Origin: Lithobates sylvaticus
Taxonomy: Eukaryota > Chordata > Amphibia > Anura > Ranidae
DNA: 64,000 nt
Assembly (NCBI GenBank): GCA_028564925.1
Contig: CM053029.1
Span: 428,240,046-428,304,045, forward strand
Direction of reading: 5' to 3'
Translations under genes and position numbers: made by a program
The notes under the pieces: model-generated
Database searches by the model: none
What the model was told of the DNA's origin: nothing
The model's input: only the letters and a program-made list of their open reading frames with translations
In this document: positions 9,526 to 20,166 of the stretch, one piece after another
Numbering within the stretch: position 1 is the stretch's first letter
Layout: each line of letters begins with the position of its first letter

Positions 9526-12500
9526 CTAATCAGCATAACTCCATGTTCTCTTGAAGCTTTTCCAGCTGTCCCAGCACCCTCCCAACTCCTTGTTGTCCCC
9601 ATCAGAGTTCCTTTTAAGTGACTCCATGAGTCGAACACTTTCGACGGCGTCCACCCATTCCCACATGGAAGGGGCCTCCACTTCTCTCCACCTTTTTGCA
9701 ATCAGTTTCTTTGCTGCATTTAATAAATGTGGTACCAATGAGTTTTCGTATTGCTTTATCTCTTCCCTTGTGGCGTGCATCAAGACCACCCACGGATCAT
9801 TATCTATAGTCTTCCGAGTGATCTCCTTTATATATCCTAAGATCTTTGACCAGTAAGATTTAATCTTGTTGCACTCCCACCATATATGGGCCATAGTCCC
9901 TCTTTCTTTGCACCCTCTCCAGCAATCAGGAGAGGATCCCTCTTGGTACCGGCTTGCTTTGTCAGGGGTAATATACCACCTTGCAAGGCATTTATAGTTG
10001 GCCTCAGCCGTCCTACTGTCAATCGCCGACCTATGGGTCATCCTAATAATTTTCCCTATTGTGCCTGTGTCTAAACAAACTCCAAATTCCCTTTCCCATT
10101 TATGAACATATGGCGGGATCTCCTCCCTTTCTGTCTCAATCATCTTTTTATAGATCCTTGAGATCATTTTTTTTGTATTAGGTTCCATACATACACTTTC
10201 AAGCCATGTGATGTCTCCTTCCGACCTCATAGGCTGAGGCAGGCTTTTAACAAAGTGGTGTATTTGGAGATACCGCCATCTGTCCAACCTGAGAATTTCC
10301 CTCTTACCTTGTAGTTCCTCAAAAGGTATTAATTTCCCATCGTGCATTACATCCTTTAATCGTGTTTCGTCTTTCAATATCCAATCCCCCCCTATCTCTG
10401 GTCTACCGGGCTGAAAAAATTCATTATCTTTTAGTGTTATTAATAGTGAATTATAATTCCTATTTACTTTTTTGTGCCATTTATCCCATATTTTTAGTGC
10501 GTTTAATGTGATAATGTGAGTGTTTGCATCTAAGGATCTATGTGTCGGTGGATTCCAAATAATTCTACCCAACTGTGCTTGGCTAATATCTTTTTCTAGG
10601 ATGACCCATCTTTTATCCGTCTCCTCCTTACCCCATTCTGGAATCCTGGACAGAACATCTTGATAGTAGTTAGCTATATCAGGAACCGCGAGACCTCCCT
10701 GTTTTTTTTCTTGTTTTAATATCTTTAGTGCGATCCGGTGTTTTTTATAATTCCAAATAAAGTTTATGATTATGGACTTTAATTTTCTTAGATAAGCCGA
10801 AGAGAGTGGGATAGGCAACATCTGAAATTTATATGTAATTATCGGGAGAACCATCATTTTGACTGTATTTATACGGCCTATCCAGGAGATGGGTCTATTG
10901 GTGTATTCTTTACATTTCTTTTTTACCTCATCAAGCAGCGGGAGATAATTAATATTATAGATTTTTTTAATCGAACTAGCTAAGTTAATTCCCAGGTATT
11001 TGATCTGCTTCCTCCAAGGAAAGTCAAAACTCTCCTGTAGTGAGAGCCGATCAAACTTTTCTATATTAACATTCAGGATAAAAGATTTCGTACGATTGAT
11101 TTTGAAGTTGGACATTTCCCCATATCGTGTGAGTTCGAGCAGTAGGTGCGGCATAGACGACCGCGGGTTCCCTATAAAAAACAGGATGTCATCCGCAAAA
11201 GCGGATAGTTTGTGCGTGTCCCCTCCTGCTTCAATCCCCTCCACTTTTGGGTTAGCTCGAATTGTGGCCAACAGGGGTTCCATCGTCAGGACAAACAGCA
11301 TCGGGGACAATGGGCACCCCTGCCTTGTCCCGTTCCTCATCTCGAACAGAGGTGATGAAATGCCATTGATTTTAACTTTCGCTTTCGGGTGGTCGTATAA
11401 CACCTTGATACGTTGAATTAGCTTAGGGCCGAAGCCCATAAACTCAAGTGTATCTGTCATGAACCCCCAGTCTACCCTGTCAAAGGCTTTTTCAGCATCT
11501 ATTGACAGGAGCAGACCGGGGGTCCCCACCTCCCGAATCCTCTGGAGAAGCAGGAGCGCCCGGACCCCGTTGTCCCTGCCCTCCCGGCCTGCCACAAACC
11601 CCACTTGGTCTGGATGGATCAGTGTGCTCAGGTGGGCCTTGACCCTTTCCGCCAATATTTTTGCATAGATTTTAGTATCTGCATTCAATAATGAAATTGG
11701 TCTATATCCTGAGCACACTGATCCATCTTTTCCATCCTTCAAAATCACCGTGATACTGGCAGTCAGGGACTCCTCACTCATTCTGTACTCTGATCCCAAG
11801 CCATTTAGATAGTTACAGAGTCTTGGAACAAGTACATCTTGAAAAGTTTTATAATAAAGCGCCGTAAAGCCATCCGGCCCAGGGCTCTTTCCTGCCGGGG
11901 TGCTCTTCAATGCCCGCCTTACCTCTTCTCCAGAGAATGGTTCCTCTAGTATCTCCCTATCTTCTATAGTTAATTTTTTAAGTCCTGCTTTGGCTAGGTA
12001 GTCCCTCCTTTTTGTTCTTGTTTCGTTTTCCCTGTTATGGGCTCCCCTCTGTTCCACTGTATAGAGATCTTCATAGTATTGTTTAAAGGAGTCAGCTATG
12101 TCCGTAGAGGTGTATTTAATCTCTCCACTCTTATTTCGTATTTTTTCTATGTAGTTAATCGTTTTTTTTTTTTTTTTGTAAGGTTCTGGCTAGGTGTTTA
12201 CTCGGTTTGTCGCCCCACATGTATCTTTCCTTCGCTATTCTATTATAAAACTTTTGTGTTTCTTGCTCCATAAGTTCTTTTAGTTGTTCTCTAATTGCCA
12301 CTAATTTAAGGTATAGGTTTCTGTCCTCCTCCGAAGAGGCTTTATGTTCCTGTTCAACCCGATTTAGCTCCTCTGTTAGTTCTTTTAGTTTCTTTGTTCT
12401 CTCTTTTTTTAACCATGTCCCTTTTGCAATTAGGATCCCTCTAATAAATGCTTTATGAGCATCCCAAAGCGATGCTCCGCTTACTTCTCCATTGTCATTC

Positions 12501-13327
12501 TGTTTAAAAAAGTGCTCCAGTTCCTCTTTTACGTATTCCACAACCTCTTTATTACGAAGAAGGGATTCGTTTAATCTCCAAGTAGAGGGCAAACTACCGC
12601 CTTCCGAGATATCTAAAGTCATGGCAACAGGGGCATGGTCAGACAGTGACAATACCTCGATGTTCGTACTGATGATTCTGTCCAGGAGTCCGTGGTCTAC
12701 CAGGGCATAGTCAAGGCGGGAGTACATCCCGTGCGCGGGGGAAAAGAAGGAATAATCTCTTGTATTAGGATGTTGAATCCTCCAAGCATCAACCAGCTGA
12801 TTTAAAAAAAGTTTTTGTTTAGTCAGTTTTAGCTGTTTCCTATCCGTCCCCCCCACACCGGACGACGAATCCAGCCCCGGGTCCAGGCCGAAGTTTAAGT
12901 CTCCCATCAGTATAACGTACCCTTCCCTGAAGTCCCTTAGTTTGTTGAGAATCTCACGCAAGTATTTCATAGGGTTAATATTTGGAGCATATATATTGGC
13001 TAGAGTGAATTTTCCCCCCCCTATAGTTCCCTTCAGGAAAAGATACCTCCCCAATGGGTCTACCAGTCGATCCTCTAGGCCAAAAGCAATCTTTTTAGAA
13101 AAGCCAATCGCCACTCCCCTAGCCCTACTAGTGATTGCATCTCCATAGAACCATACTGGGAATGAGCTAGACGATAGCCTTGTGTTCGACTCATGAACGA
13201 GGTGGGTCTCCTGTAAGAAGACCACCTCTGCCCCATAGTTTTTTAGTTCTTCCAGAATTTTGTGCCTTTTTTTAGGAGTATTAAGACCTTTTACGTTGTA
13301 AGTTATGAATTTAGTTGCTGTCCTCAT
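9526..13327 (-). pseudogene. L1 ORF2 (endonuclease-reverse transcriptase), one frame slip
   Basis: The first frame (13327-12155) is the apurinic-type endonuclease. It has N11, E40 in LQETH, GDLN at residues 142-145, SRLD at 203-206 and SDH at 229-231, so all catalytic positions are present. The second frame (12057-9526, its in-frame sequence starting just past 12162) is the reverse transcriptase with SPGPDGF, SIDAEKAFD, GTRQGCPLSP and the FADD box at 11188-11199, then a C-terminal CWRGCKERGTMAHIWWEC zinc-knuckle-like motif and the AAKKLIAKRW block. The frames separate at a run of 16 adenines (sense strand; T-run at 12162-12177); 3802 bases is one more than a multiple of three, fitting a single-base slip. 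Total would be about 1266 residues, normal for L1 ORF2. A homopolymer sequencing error is a real alternative. The protein copies its own RNA at a nicked target site. Confidence 0.9.
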
Positions 13328-13803
13328 ATTCGGGTGGGCACTTTTCAGGATCTCTTGATTTCAGGTAGACAGCGATGAGATTTCCCGTCCTCCCTACCCC
13401 TCCCTCCCTTACCTTGTACTTCACAACCCTCCCACCCCTTCCCTCCCTCCCCCCCACCCCCCCTCCCAATCTCCCCCCCCTTTTGTACCCCCCCCTTCTA
13501 TTCCATCCCTCCCTATCTCCATGTCCTACCCCCCCCCTCCCCCCTCCCTCCCTGACCCTTGTACGGGTCCCTGAGTCGGAGTGGGTCATAACCTAATATG
13601 GCCCGCTTCGTAACTCCTACCTTCCCAGGTGAGGTGGGGCTCAGTCCCCTAGATCTATCCTTACCCAGCCTCCCCATTAATGTGGGGAGTATGGGGTAGG
13701 CAGGCGAGTCTCATGAGGTGTTTATGTGAGGTCTGTCCTCCCTTTCCCCCGGCCTCTTATGGTTTCTTCCCCCCCCCCCGCCCCGCCCCCGCCACGCCCC
13801 CCA
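13328..13803 (-). other. Inter-ORF spacer of L1 copy A, G-rich on the sense strand
   Basis: Between ORF2 and ORF1 the plus strand is dominated by C-runs and CCCTCC motifs (about 13380-13560, and 13770-13800). The L1 RNA sense strand is therefore packed with G-runs. A glycine/arginine-rich open frame here is compositional. The spacer in L1 copy B (60327-61017) is T-rich instead, showing the two belong to different subfamilies. Confidence 0.7.
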
Positions 13804-14784
13804 CTAGGGGGCCCATCCCGGAAGTTCAGGTGCCTGTATTTCTAGTTTCTCACAAAAGCTCATCAATTCTTCAGGGTATCTCAGTCTGGCTGATCTCCCC
13901 TCTTTTGTTCCTATCAGGCAGGCTGGGAACCCCCAGCTATATTTGATATTTGCAGCGCGCATCACCTCCAGTAAGGGTTTTTGTAACCTTCTTCTTTCCA
14001 GTGTCTGTGGGGCCAAGTCAGCATATATCTGTATATCTGCATCTTTATATTTTAAAGGTGTTTTTCCATATAAATTTGTCCAGATCTCTGCTTTCTCGTC
14101 GTAATGACGAAATCTTATGATAACATCGCGTGGTCTTCCAGGATCTGTTGCATTAGGTCTTCCCACTCGATGAACTCTTTCAATTCCCGGGAATGGATCC
14201 TCCTTGTTTCTCAGAAATGGGCTAAAAATGATTTTACTGATCTCCCTGAGATCCTCACCTCTTTGCTCAGGAATCGCACGCAACCTTAGGTTCTGCCTGC
14301 GATTCCGGTTTTCTTGGTCCTCGATCTTGTATTGAGTTTCCCTTAGAGTTGTTTGAAGTAGTTTGATCTTCTCGTCCAATTTGTTTATGTCTTGGTCTTG
14401 TTTTTCTACTCTCTCCTCCACTGACTCCACCCGGGTGAGTAATGATCCCATGTCTTCTCTAACTAGTTTAATCTCCCCTTTTATGGTGTTTTCCATTCTT
14501 AGTAGCATCTCTGCCATCTCAGCTTTTGTCGGCAGTTGGGCAATTGCCGCTTGTTCTTCTACTCTGGTAGTGTCCGTTTCACTCCCCATTGAGCTATCCC
14601 CTATGGGGGGATCCTCTTTCTCCCCTGCCTTTTTCTCCTTCCCCCTCCTTCTCTCCATAGTGGGATTTTGTGTCTGTTCCAAGCGATTAGAATGTGGGCT
14701 TATCCCTGTTTTCAGGTATTGTTTTATTGTACTTGAGGCTGTTTTAGGGGTCTTTGGTAGCCCTTTTTTTGGGGCTTGACTCAT
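13804..14784 (-). CDS. L1 ORF1 protein (RNA-binding chaperone)
   Basis: An open frame of 326 codons. The N-terminal third is basic and serine/threonine-rich. Heptad-like sequence from about residue 85 to 160 (MLLRMENTIKGEIKLVREDM through VEKQDQDINKLDEKIKLLQT) predicts the trimerising coiled coil. It ends in QENRNRRQNLRLRAIPEQRG, the classic entry to the RRM domain of L1 ORF1p. RPRDVIIRFRHYDEKAEIW and the following basic stretch are the C-terminal domain, ending LPGWAP. The length fits the family (about 300-350). ORF1p trimers coat L1 RNA and act as nucleic-acid chaperones. No internal stop, so it may be functional although its partner ORF2 is slipped. Confidence 0.9.
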   Translation of the reverse strand: MSQAPKKGLPKTPKTASSTIKQYLKTGISPHSNRLEQTQNPTMERRRGKEKKAGEKEDPPIGDSSMGSETDTTRVEEQAAIAQLPTKAEMAEMLLRMENTIKGEIKLVREDMGSLLTRVESVEERVEKQDQDINKLDEKIKLLQTTLRETQYKIEDQENRNRRQNLRLRAIPEQRGEDLREISKIIFSPFLRNKEDPFPGIERVHRVGRPNATDPGRPRDVIIRFRHYDEKAEIWTNLYGKTPLKYKDADIQIYADLAPQTLERRRLQKPLLEVMRAANIKYSWGFPACLIGTKEGRSARLRYPEELMSFCEKLEIQAPELPGWAP

Positions 14785-15665
14785 ATTAGTTTTGCGGGGC
14801 CCTCTGATCCTTTTCCCCAGTTTGCTACTTTGCTCCCACTCTTGGGGAGAGATGGTTCAAGGGTAGATAGCGACGGCCCGCCTATCCCTCTGACGAGGAG
14901 GTTTATAGTCCCCTCCTGGGGACGTCTACTTTCTGTTATGAAAGAATAGGGTTCAATCTAAATGTAGCAAGCTACACTGGCGAGATCAAGCTATGCAACC
15001 TGTAAGTCCTGTTTGAATAGGCTATTTCCGTCTGCCCCCTATAGGTAAAGGAAGGGGAAAGGTACAGGGAAGGAGGGAGGTCCAGTAAAAACAGAAGATG
15101 GTTTTGCTACGTAGCGTGCATAGGGCTTATTCCCTTCTGTTGGGAATCCCCTGATGTTTAACCCGGACTCCTTCGTTCAAGCCTCTCAGTAGCTTCTCCC
15201 CGCACTGTCTTCTGTTCCCCGGATTTTTGCCTTCCCCTTAATGGGGAAACTGCCTAAGCCTGCCACTCGGCCGTGGGTTAGAAAGGAATAAAGGGGAGAC
15301 CATCTTGCGCCTTCTACCCATGAGTCCCCTTTATCCCTGTCTGCGCCTATATGTTTTATAGCGTAAGAAGTCCTTCACCCCATAAACATGGGGATATGTA
15401 AAACATTCAAGCCGTCAATATAGTCTATGCTCAGTGTAGGGACCCGAACTGGTCCGCAGATTCTGGCTACAGATATTTCAAACGAATAAAATTTTCACTG
15501 ATACGCACCTCCTTGGGTTATTCATGGTGTTTTTCACCTTCAAAGCAAAATACTCTGGTCTGCACACTTATAGGGTACAACCTACCCCATATGGTTGACA
15601 GAGACACCGATTGAGGGATGTCCCATTTTTTGTACAGAGCTAGCAACCCTTAGGAAGGTCCCACT

Positions 15666-15700
<35 letters not shown>

Positions 15701-16530
15701 CCCAATGCACCGTATTCAGAAGGCACCTCAAATAAACATAGAAGAGAGAACGTACCCTATTCGTTCCAGTCCTATATATACGCCTGCTTATTTCTTCTGC
15801 CGTTAAGGAGAGGCGCTGAGTGTGAGCTGTTCACAAACATAGATATCCTTTGGGGTGCATTACGCCTACAGAATACAGCTCTCAGCTCTGCACGTTTACA
15901 GAGTACTGAAATACTTCCGACCCCGTAAGATTGTCAGAAGCTGCCATTGAGAGATATCCCATATTTTGTAGGTGGCTAGCGCACCTTAAAAAGGTCAGGC
16001 CTCCTTTTTTTTTTTTTTAGCCCAATAAACAATGTTCAGTAGGCACCCCAGGAAAAATTAGATGAAAAAAGAAAAAACAGTTCCTGTTCATTCCGTTCTT
16101 ATATAAACGCTTGCTTACCTCTTCTTGCCGTTGAAGTAAGGCGCAGAAAATGGGCTGGGGTAAGCGTTATACTCACAGACCGCGGTATCCCTTGGGATGA
16201 GAGAGGGGAGAAGCCCCGTGTGATCGGCAACGTTGCGGCGTGGCGGCAGCGGCGGAGGTCCGGGGAGGAGAAAGTTTGTTGCACGCCAGGTCTCCTTCAG
16301 ACCGTTCCGTTTGGTGTTCGTTCCGGCGGCTTGTTCGTGGCTCCAGGGGGACGGCAGGTGAGCACTCGGAGCCTCTCACGCTCCATAGATCGTCAGCGTG
16401 CTCCCTCCTCTAGACTCACACCTCATAGCAGCGCCTGCTGGAACGAGCCCCTCCCTCCGTGCTACTCTCACGTCAGCACGTCCTGCCCCATCCTTCTGTG
16501 TACAGTTCTGCTTTAAAAGAAACCACCCCC
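14785..16530 (-). promoter_or_regulatory. L1 copy A 5' leader with diverged tandem monomers
   Basis: A 1.7 kb leader that should hold the internal promoter. Two diverged copies of a unit lie about 320 bases apart: each has a GAGGGATGTCCCAT or GAGAGATATCCCAT phrase, then TTGTA, GCTAGC, a long T-run, AGCCCAAT, TTCAG, AGGCACC, and a TATATA-AACGC-like stretch before TTGCCGTT or TGCCGTT (15560-15810 and 15880-16145). The start of transcription, 16150-16530, is CpG-rich. A 31-base T-run sits at 15668-15698. No protein is expected. Confidence 0.6.
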
Positions 16531-17420
16531 CCCCCAACTTGCAGCCTCTGGGGCCTTTCAAAAAGGTGTGTATATGTAATGACAGATCATGTGACACTTA
16601 GATTGCGCACAGGTGGACATCATTTCACTAATTATGTGACTTCTGAAGGTTATTGGATGCACCAGAGCTTTTTATAGGCTTCCTAACAAAGGGGGTAAAT
16701 ACATACGCACATGCCATTTATTTCTGAAAAAATTGTTTTAAGTATATATTTTTCTAATTTTACATTACTAACTTAGACTATTGTGTTCTGATCCATCACA
16801 TATAATTCAGATAAAAAAATCATTTATGTTACTTGTTATCCATTACAGTTGGATTGTTACTGTAGCTTTAAATTTGAGAATAGGTTTGCTTTTATTTGTT
16901 ATTTTTACTGTAGCTTTAAATTTGAGAATAGGTTTGCTTTAATTACTGACAAGTTTTTACGGCATCCGTGGATAATTAGGTTCACTCAGTGCCTTACCTG
17001 GATTTAATCAGCCATAGAATCTTTACAATCCAAATATTTTAGTAATTTAAGGGATGAGTTGGCAACCCTGCATGTGTTCTTCTAAAGCAAACCACCAATC
17101 ACTGGCAGTTAGAAGACAAAGAGAAGTGGCGAATGGAATGAGTAATGTGATCCTTCATTAACTACTCCTTAGCCCTTAAAAATGTGAAATAGAGTTTATG
17201 GTTTTTAATTAGGCTAGTTGAACCTATTGATTTCCAGGTCATGGTTTCTTAAAATTCTAGAAATGTGGGCATTGTAGTGTGTCGAGCCTGGAGTTGTAGA
17301 AAAGCTTCTAAGTCTAAGCCTAGAGCTACAGTTTTCCTGGGAATGCAGATTGCCTCTTCTTTCATTATATTAAAGAGTTCTCAGCCTGCCAAAAGCAAAA
17401 TACCTACTCTTTACATTCAG
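16531..17420. other. Unassigned AT-rich DNA with a short tandem duplication
   Basis: No gene or element end recognised. A phrase of about 34 bases (CTGTAGCTTTAAATTTGAGA followed by ATAGGTTTGCTTT) is repeated once at 16860-16893 and 16908-16941. Confidence 0.5.
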
Positions 17421-17815
17421 TACAGTGGATATAGAAAAGAACCACCCCCCTTTTAAATAATCACAGTTTGTTGCTTTGCAGCCTGACATGAAGACAGACA
17501 CAGTTTTTGCTTTATCCAACTGTATTTACTAGTGCAACTTTTAACTTCTAAGTGAAAGGTATAACAGCAACATGTCAGAAAAAAATAATTAAAAAACAGA
17601 ATCACTGAGTTGGAAAAAGGATCACCCCTTGTCAGTATTATGTTGAACCACCTTTTGCTTTAATTACAGCCTTTAGACTGTTGGGATATGTCTCTACTAA
17701 CTGTACACATCTAGACTTTGCAATATTTTTCCACTCTTCTTTGCAGAACTGCTCAAGTTCAGTTAAATTTGATGGTGCGTTTGTGGACTGCAGTCTTCAA
17801 GTCATTCCACAGATA
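17421..17815 (-). mobile_element. Tc1/mariner fragment (copy 3)
   Basis: Begins TACAGTGGATATAGAAAAGA, a Tc1-type terminus after TA. The minus strand from 17815 to 17640 reads LWNDLKTAVHK, TELEQFCKEEWKNIAKSRC, LVETYPNSLKAVIKAKGGST, the C-terminal tail of Tc1 transposase after the PIENLW box. Only this end remains; a palindromic MITE follows at about 17817. Confidence 0.8.
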
Positions 17816-17816
17816 T

Positions 17817-17934
17817 GCACAGTAGGGCTCCTGCCCGGCTACGCACACGACACTCGTTGTGTCTGACGTTACCAGACCCGGACTTCAGACGCAACGGGCG
17901 TAGTGGGCGTCGCCATGCAGGAGCCCTATTGTGC
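17817..17934. mobile_element. Short palindromic MITE-like element
   Basis: Inverted ends TGCAC(AG)TAGGGCTCCTGC and GCAGGAGCCCTA(TT)GTGCA bound a 90-base GC-rich core. No target duplication could be fixed and no coding sequence is present. Confidence 0.55.
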
Positions 17935-18960
17935 ACACAACACATAAATAGAGATGGTGATAGTACTATCACCTCTGTGCCTCTTGGGGATATGCGGATG
18001 GTACAAGCTACCTGGTAGGTTCTCTTTTAAATACCCACGATTTATCTCTACTATAATGTTCCAAAGCTTCAGCTTGGTGATTGCCATTCACCGTTTATAT
18101 GCGCTTTGCTTTACCTCCAGGGTGTCTTATCCAACTCTGGATTCTTTGGAGGACTTCTATATATCTCCAGCTTCGATCCTTATATTCCATACAGGTATTA
18201 ACAACCACTACTAACTGTGAAGGTGAGTGAGCCACTTGCAACAAACTTTGTTAATAGTAATGTATGCGACACACCATCTGTGTATATACAGATATATATG
18301 CAGCGTATGGCAGCATGTACTGATACCCCCACATCATTATGTTTCCTATAGGTGCTGAGTTCAGGGTGCCTTGAACATCACCCTCAACATAGCAATATCT
18401 TCTCTTTTAAGTTAGCTACATATGCTGACACTGCATATCTTTAGGTATAGTATATTCATGTATATGCACACACAGCTATGCACGTGTGTGCATGTATATT
18501 TACAATCTGTTTGTGCATTTGTCTCTATATAACACCCATTAAGCTAATATATTTTCCTTCATTTTATAGATATACGCCTCTTTATAGGGACCATTTTATC
18601 ACCCATTGAGCCTGTATAACCGAATGCAACCCCCTTTTGGTATATAACTCCATCAATGCTTTATATCTATATAAAGAAACTTTATTTCATTTTATTTCAT
18701 ACTCGCCACTCTGAATAGATGGTTTCTGAGTATATCTGATTACAACTTTTTCTTAAATAGACTACTATCATTTGTATCCTGTGCCTCATAATAGGCTCCC
18801 GTGCCCCCCGGGGTGGGTCACCTTTTCCTGGGCCCTGGCAATTCGACGCCTCTTGGTTAGACAATTGATCATTGGGGGATTTACAGCAGATGCTTTATTT
18901 ATAAAAAATGCTACTATATGTATATATAAAGTACTCATATCTGTTTACTGTATTTTGTGA
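17935..18960. other. Unassigned AT-rich DNA
   Basis: Low-complexity TATAT/GTGTG stretches around 18280-18520, otherwise no recognisable gene, array or element terminus. Short frames here have no resemblance that I can name. Confidence 0.4.
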
Positions 18961-19717
18961 TTACCGTATAAGCCGACCCGAATATAAGACGAGGCACCTA
19001 ATTTTACCACAAAAAACTGGGAAAACGTATTGACTCGAGCATAAGCCTAGGGTGAGAAATGCGCAGCTACTGTAAGTGGAAAAGAGGGTCAATAATGCCC
19101 ATTTGCAGCCTCACTCTGCCCATTTGCATGCCTCACTGTGCCCATTTGCAGCAATAGGTCCCCCAAACTTCAAACTTGGTAGTTAAGGGTCCCTAAATCC
19201 CCCCTAGCTGCAGCCTAAAATTGGGGTCTCTGGACCCAAAGGGTCCCGAAATGACATTGCTGCAGATGGAGACAGTTGACCGACTTTGGGGCCCCGTATC
19301 TCGGGGCCATTTGAAACCCCAAATTTGGTATGCAAGCCCAGAGGAACTAGCACTACAACATATCCAAATTTGGTGTTCCTATGATCAAGTGGCCCCGAGA
19401 TACGGGACCCCAAAATCGGGTCGGAAAATGTTAAGCACTTTTCTGCAGCAGAGAATGACATTTTCCGACCCAACTTTGGGGCCCCGTATCTCGGGGCCAC
19501 TTGGTGCTAGGAACCTAAAATTTGGTATGCAAACCCAGTTAAACTATCACTACAACATAGTGTTCCTATCACCAAGTGGCCCCCGAGATAAGGGGCCCCA
19601 AAGTCGGGTCGGAAAATTTCATTCTCTGTGCTTGACTCAAGTATAAGCCGAGGGGGGCATTTTCAGCACACAAAAATGTGCTGAAAAACTCGGCTTATAC
19701 TCGAGTATATACGGTAA
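18961..19717. mobile_element. DNA-transposon-like non-autonomous element (TTACCGTATA ends)
   Basis: Ends TTACCGTATA and TATACGGTAA are inverted, followed inwards by ATAAGCCGACC and, at the other end, CTCGGCTTATACTCGAGTAT. The core holds two alternating pairs of inverted blocks around GGGGCCCCGTATCTCGGGGC (about 19282-19420 and 19470-19600), joined by a GGGTCGGAAAATGTT / AACATTTTCCGACCC-like hairpin. No coding capacity. Superfamily not determined. Confidence 0.6.
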
Positions 19718-20166
19718 TATGTATTTTTTCTACTTTCATAGTCATGTGATAATCATCTTTTAAACGCCGTCCAACTGTAGAAAGCTCCTGAAGATGTGGC
19801 TAATGTAAATGCACGAAACATGTAGAGCAACCGATTTATAGATGGTATCAATGTTCTAGTTGTCACGATATGATGCATCTATAGAATTTTGTCCTGATTA
19901 TCACTATTGTTTTAATCTGCAAAAATCTATCATCATATGTATTTTTGTAATACATCTCTTTAAATATTTTACTCCTGACTGTCCAGCATCAGTTGATATA
20001 TGGTACCATTAAAGTCCAACATAGCCTCTTCCTTCCCATTTACACATATTGTCGAGACGAAGGTACCATAAATAATATTCTCATTGTCATGGCAGTTCTT
20101 TATAACTGTATAAACATAAACTGATGAACAAAACTGGTGCACTGTCTCTTTAAATGCAACACCCTA
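19718..20166. other. Unassigned stretch with a hammerhead-like motif
   Basis: AT-rich, no gene. At 19788-19819 CTGAAGA, a weak GTG/CAC stem and CGAAAC occur in hammerhead-core order. Confidence 0.4.

Larger units (their letters stand above)
9205..16530 (-). mobile_element. L1-group LINE, near full length (L1 copy A)
   Basis: On the minus strand the order is a long GC-rich leader (16530-14785), ORF1 (14784-13804), a 476-base G-rich spacer, ORF2 (13327-9526) and a short 3' region. The 5' edge near 16530 is set by the end of GC-rich leader sequence; the 3' edge near 9205 is set by the Tc1 copy. Neither edge has a clear poly(A) or target duplication, so both are approximate. ORF2 carries one frame slip and ORF1 is open, suggesting a fairly young insertion. 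Confidence 0.85.

Noticed and set aside
13311-13589. Glycine/arginine-rich protein frame
   Set aside because: It covers the G-rich L1 spacer and the start of ORF2 in another frame; composition alone keeps it open.
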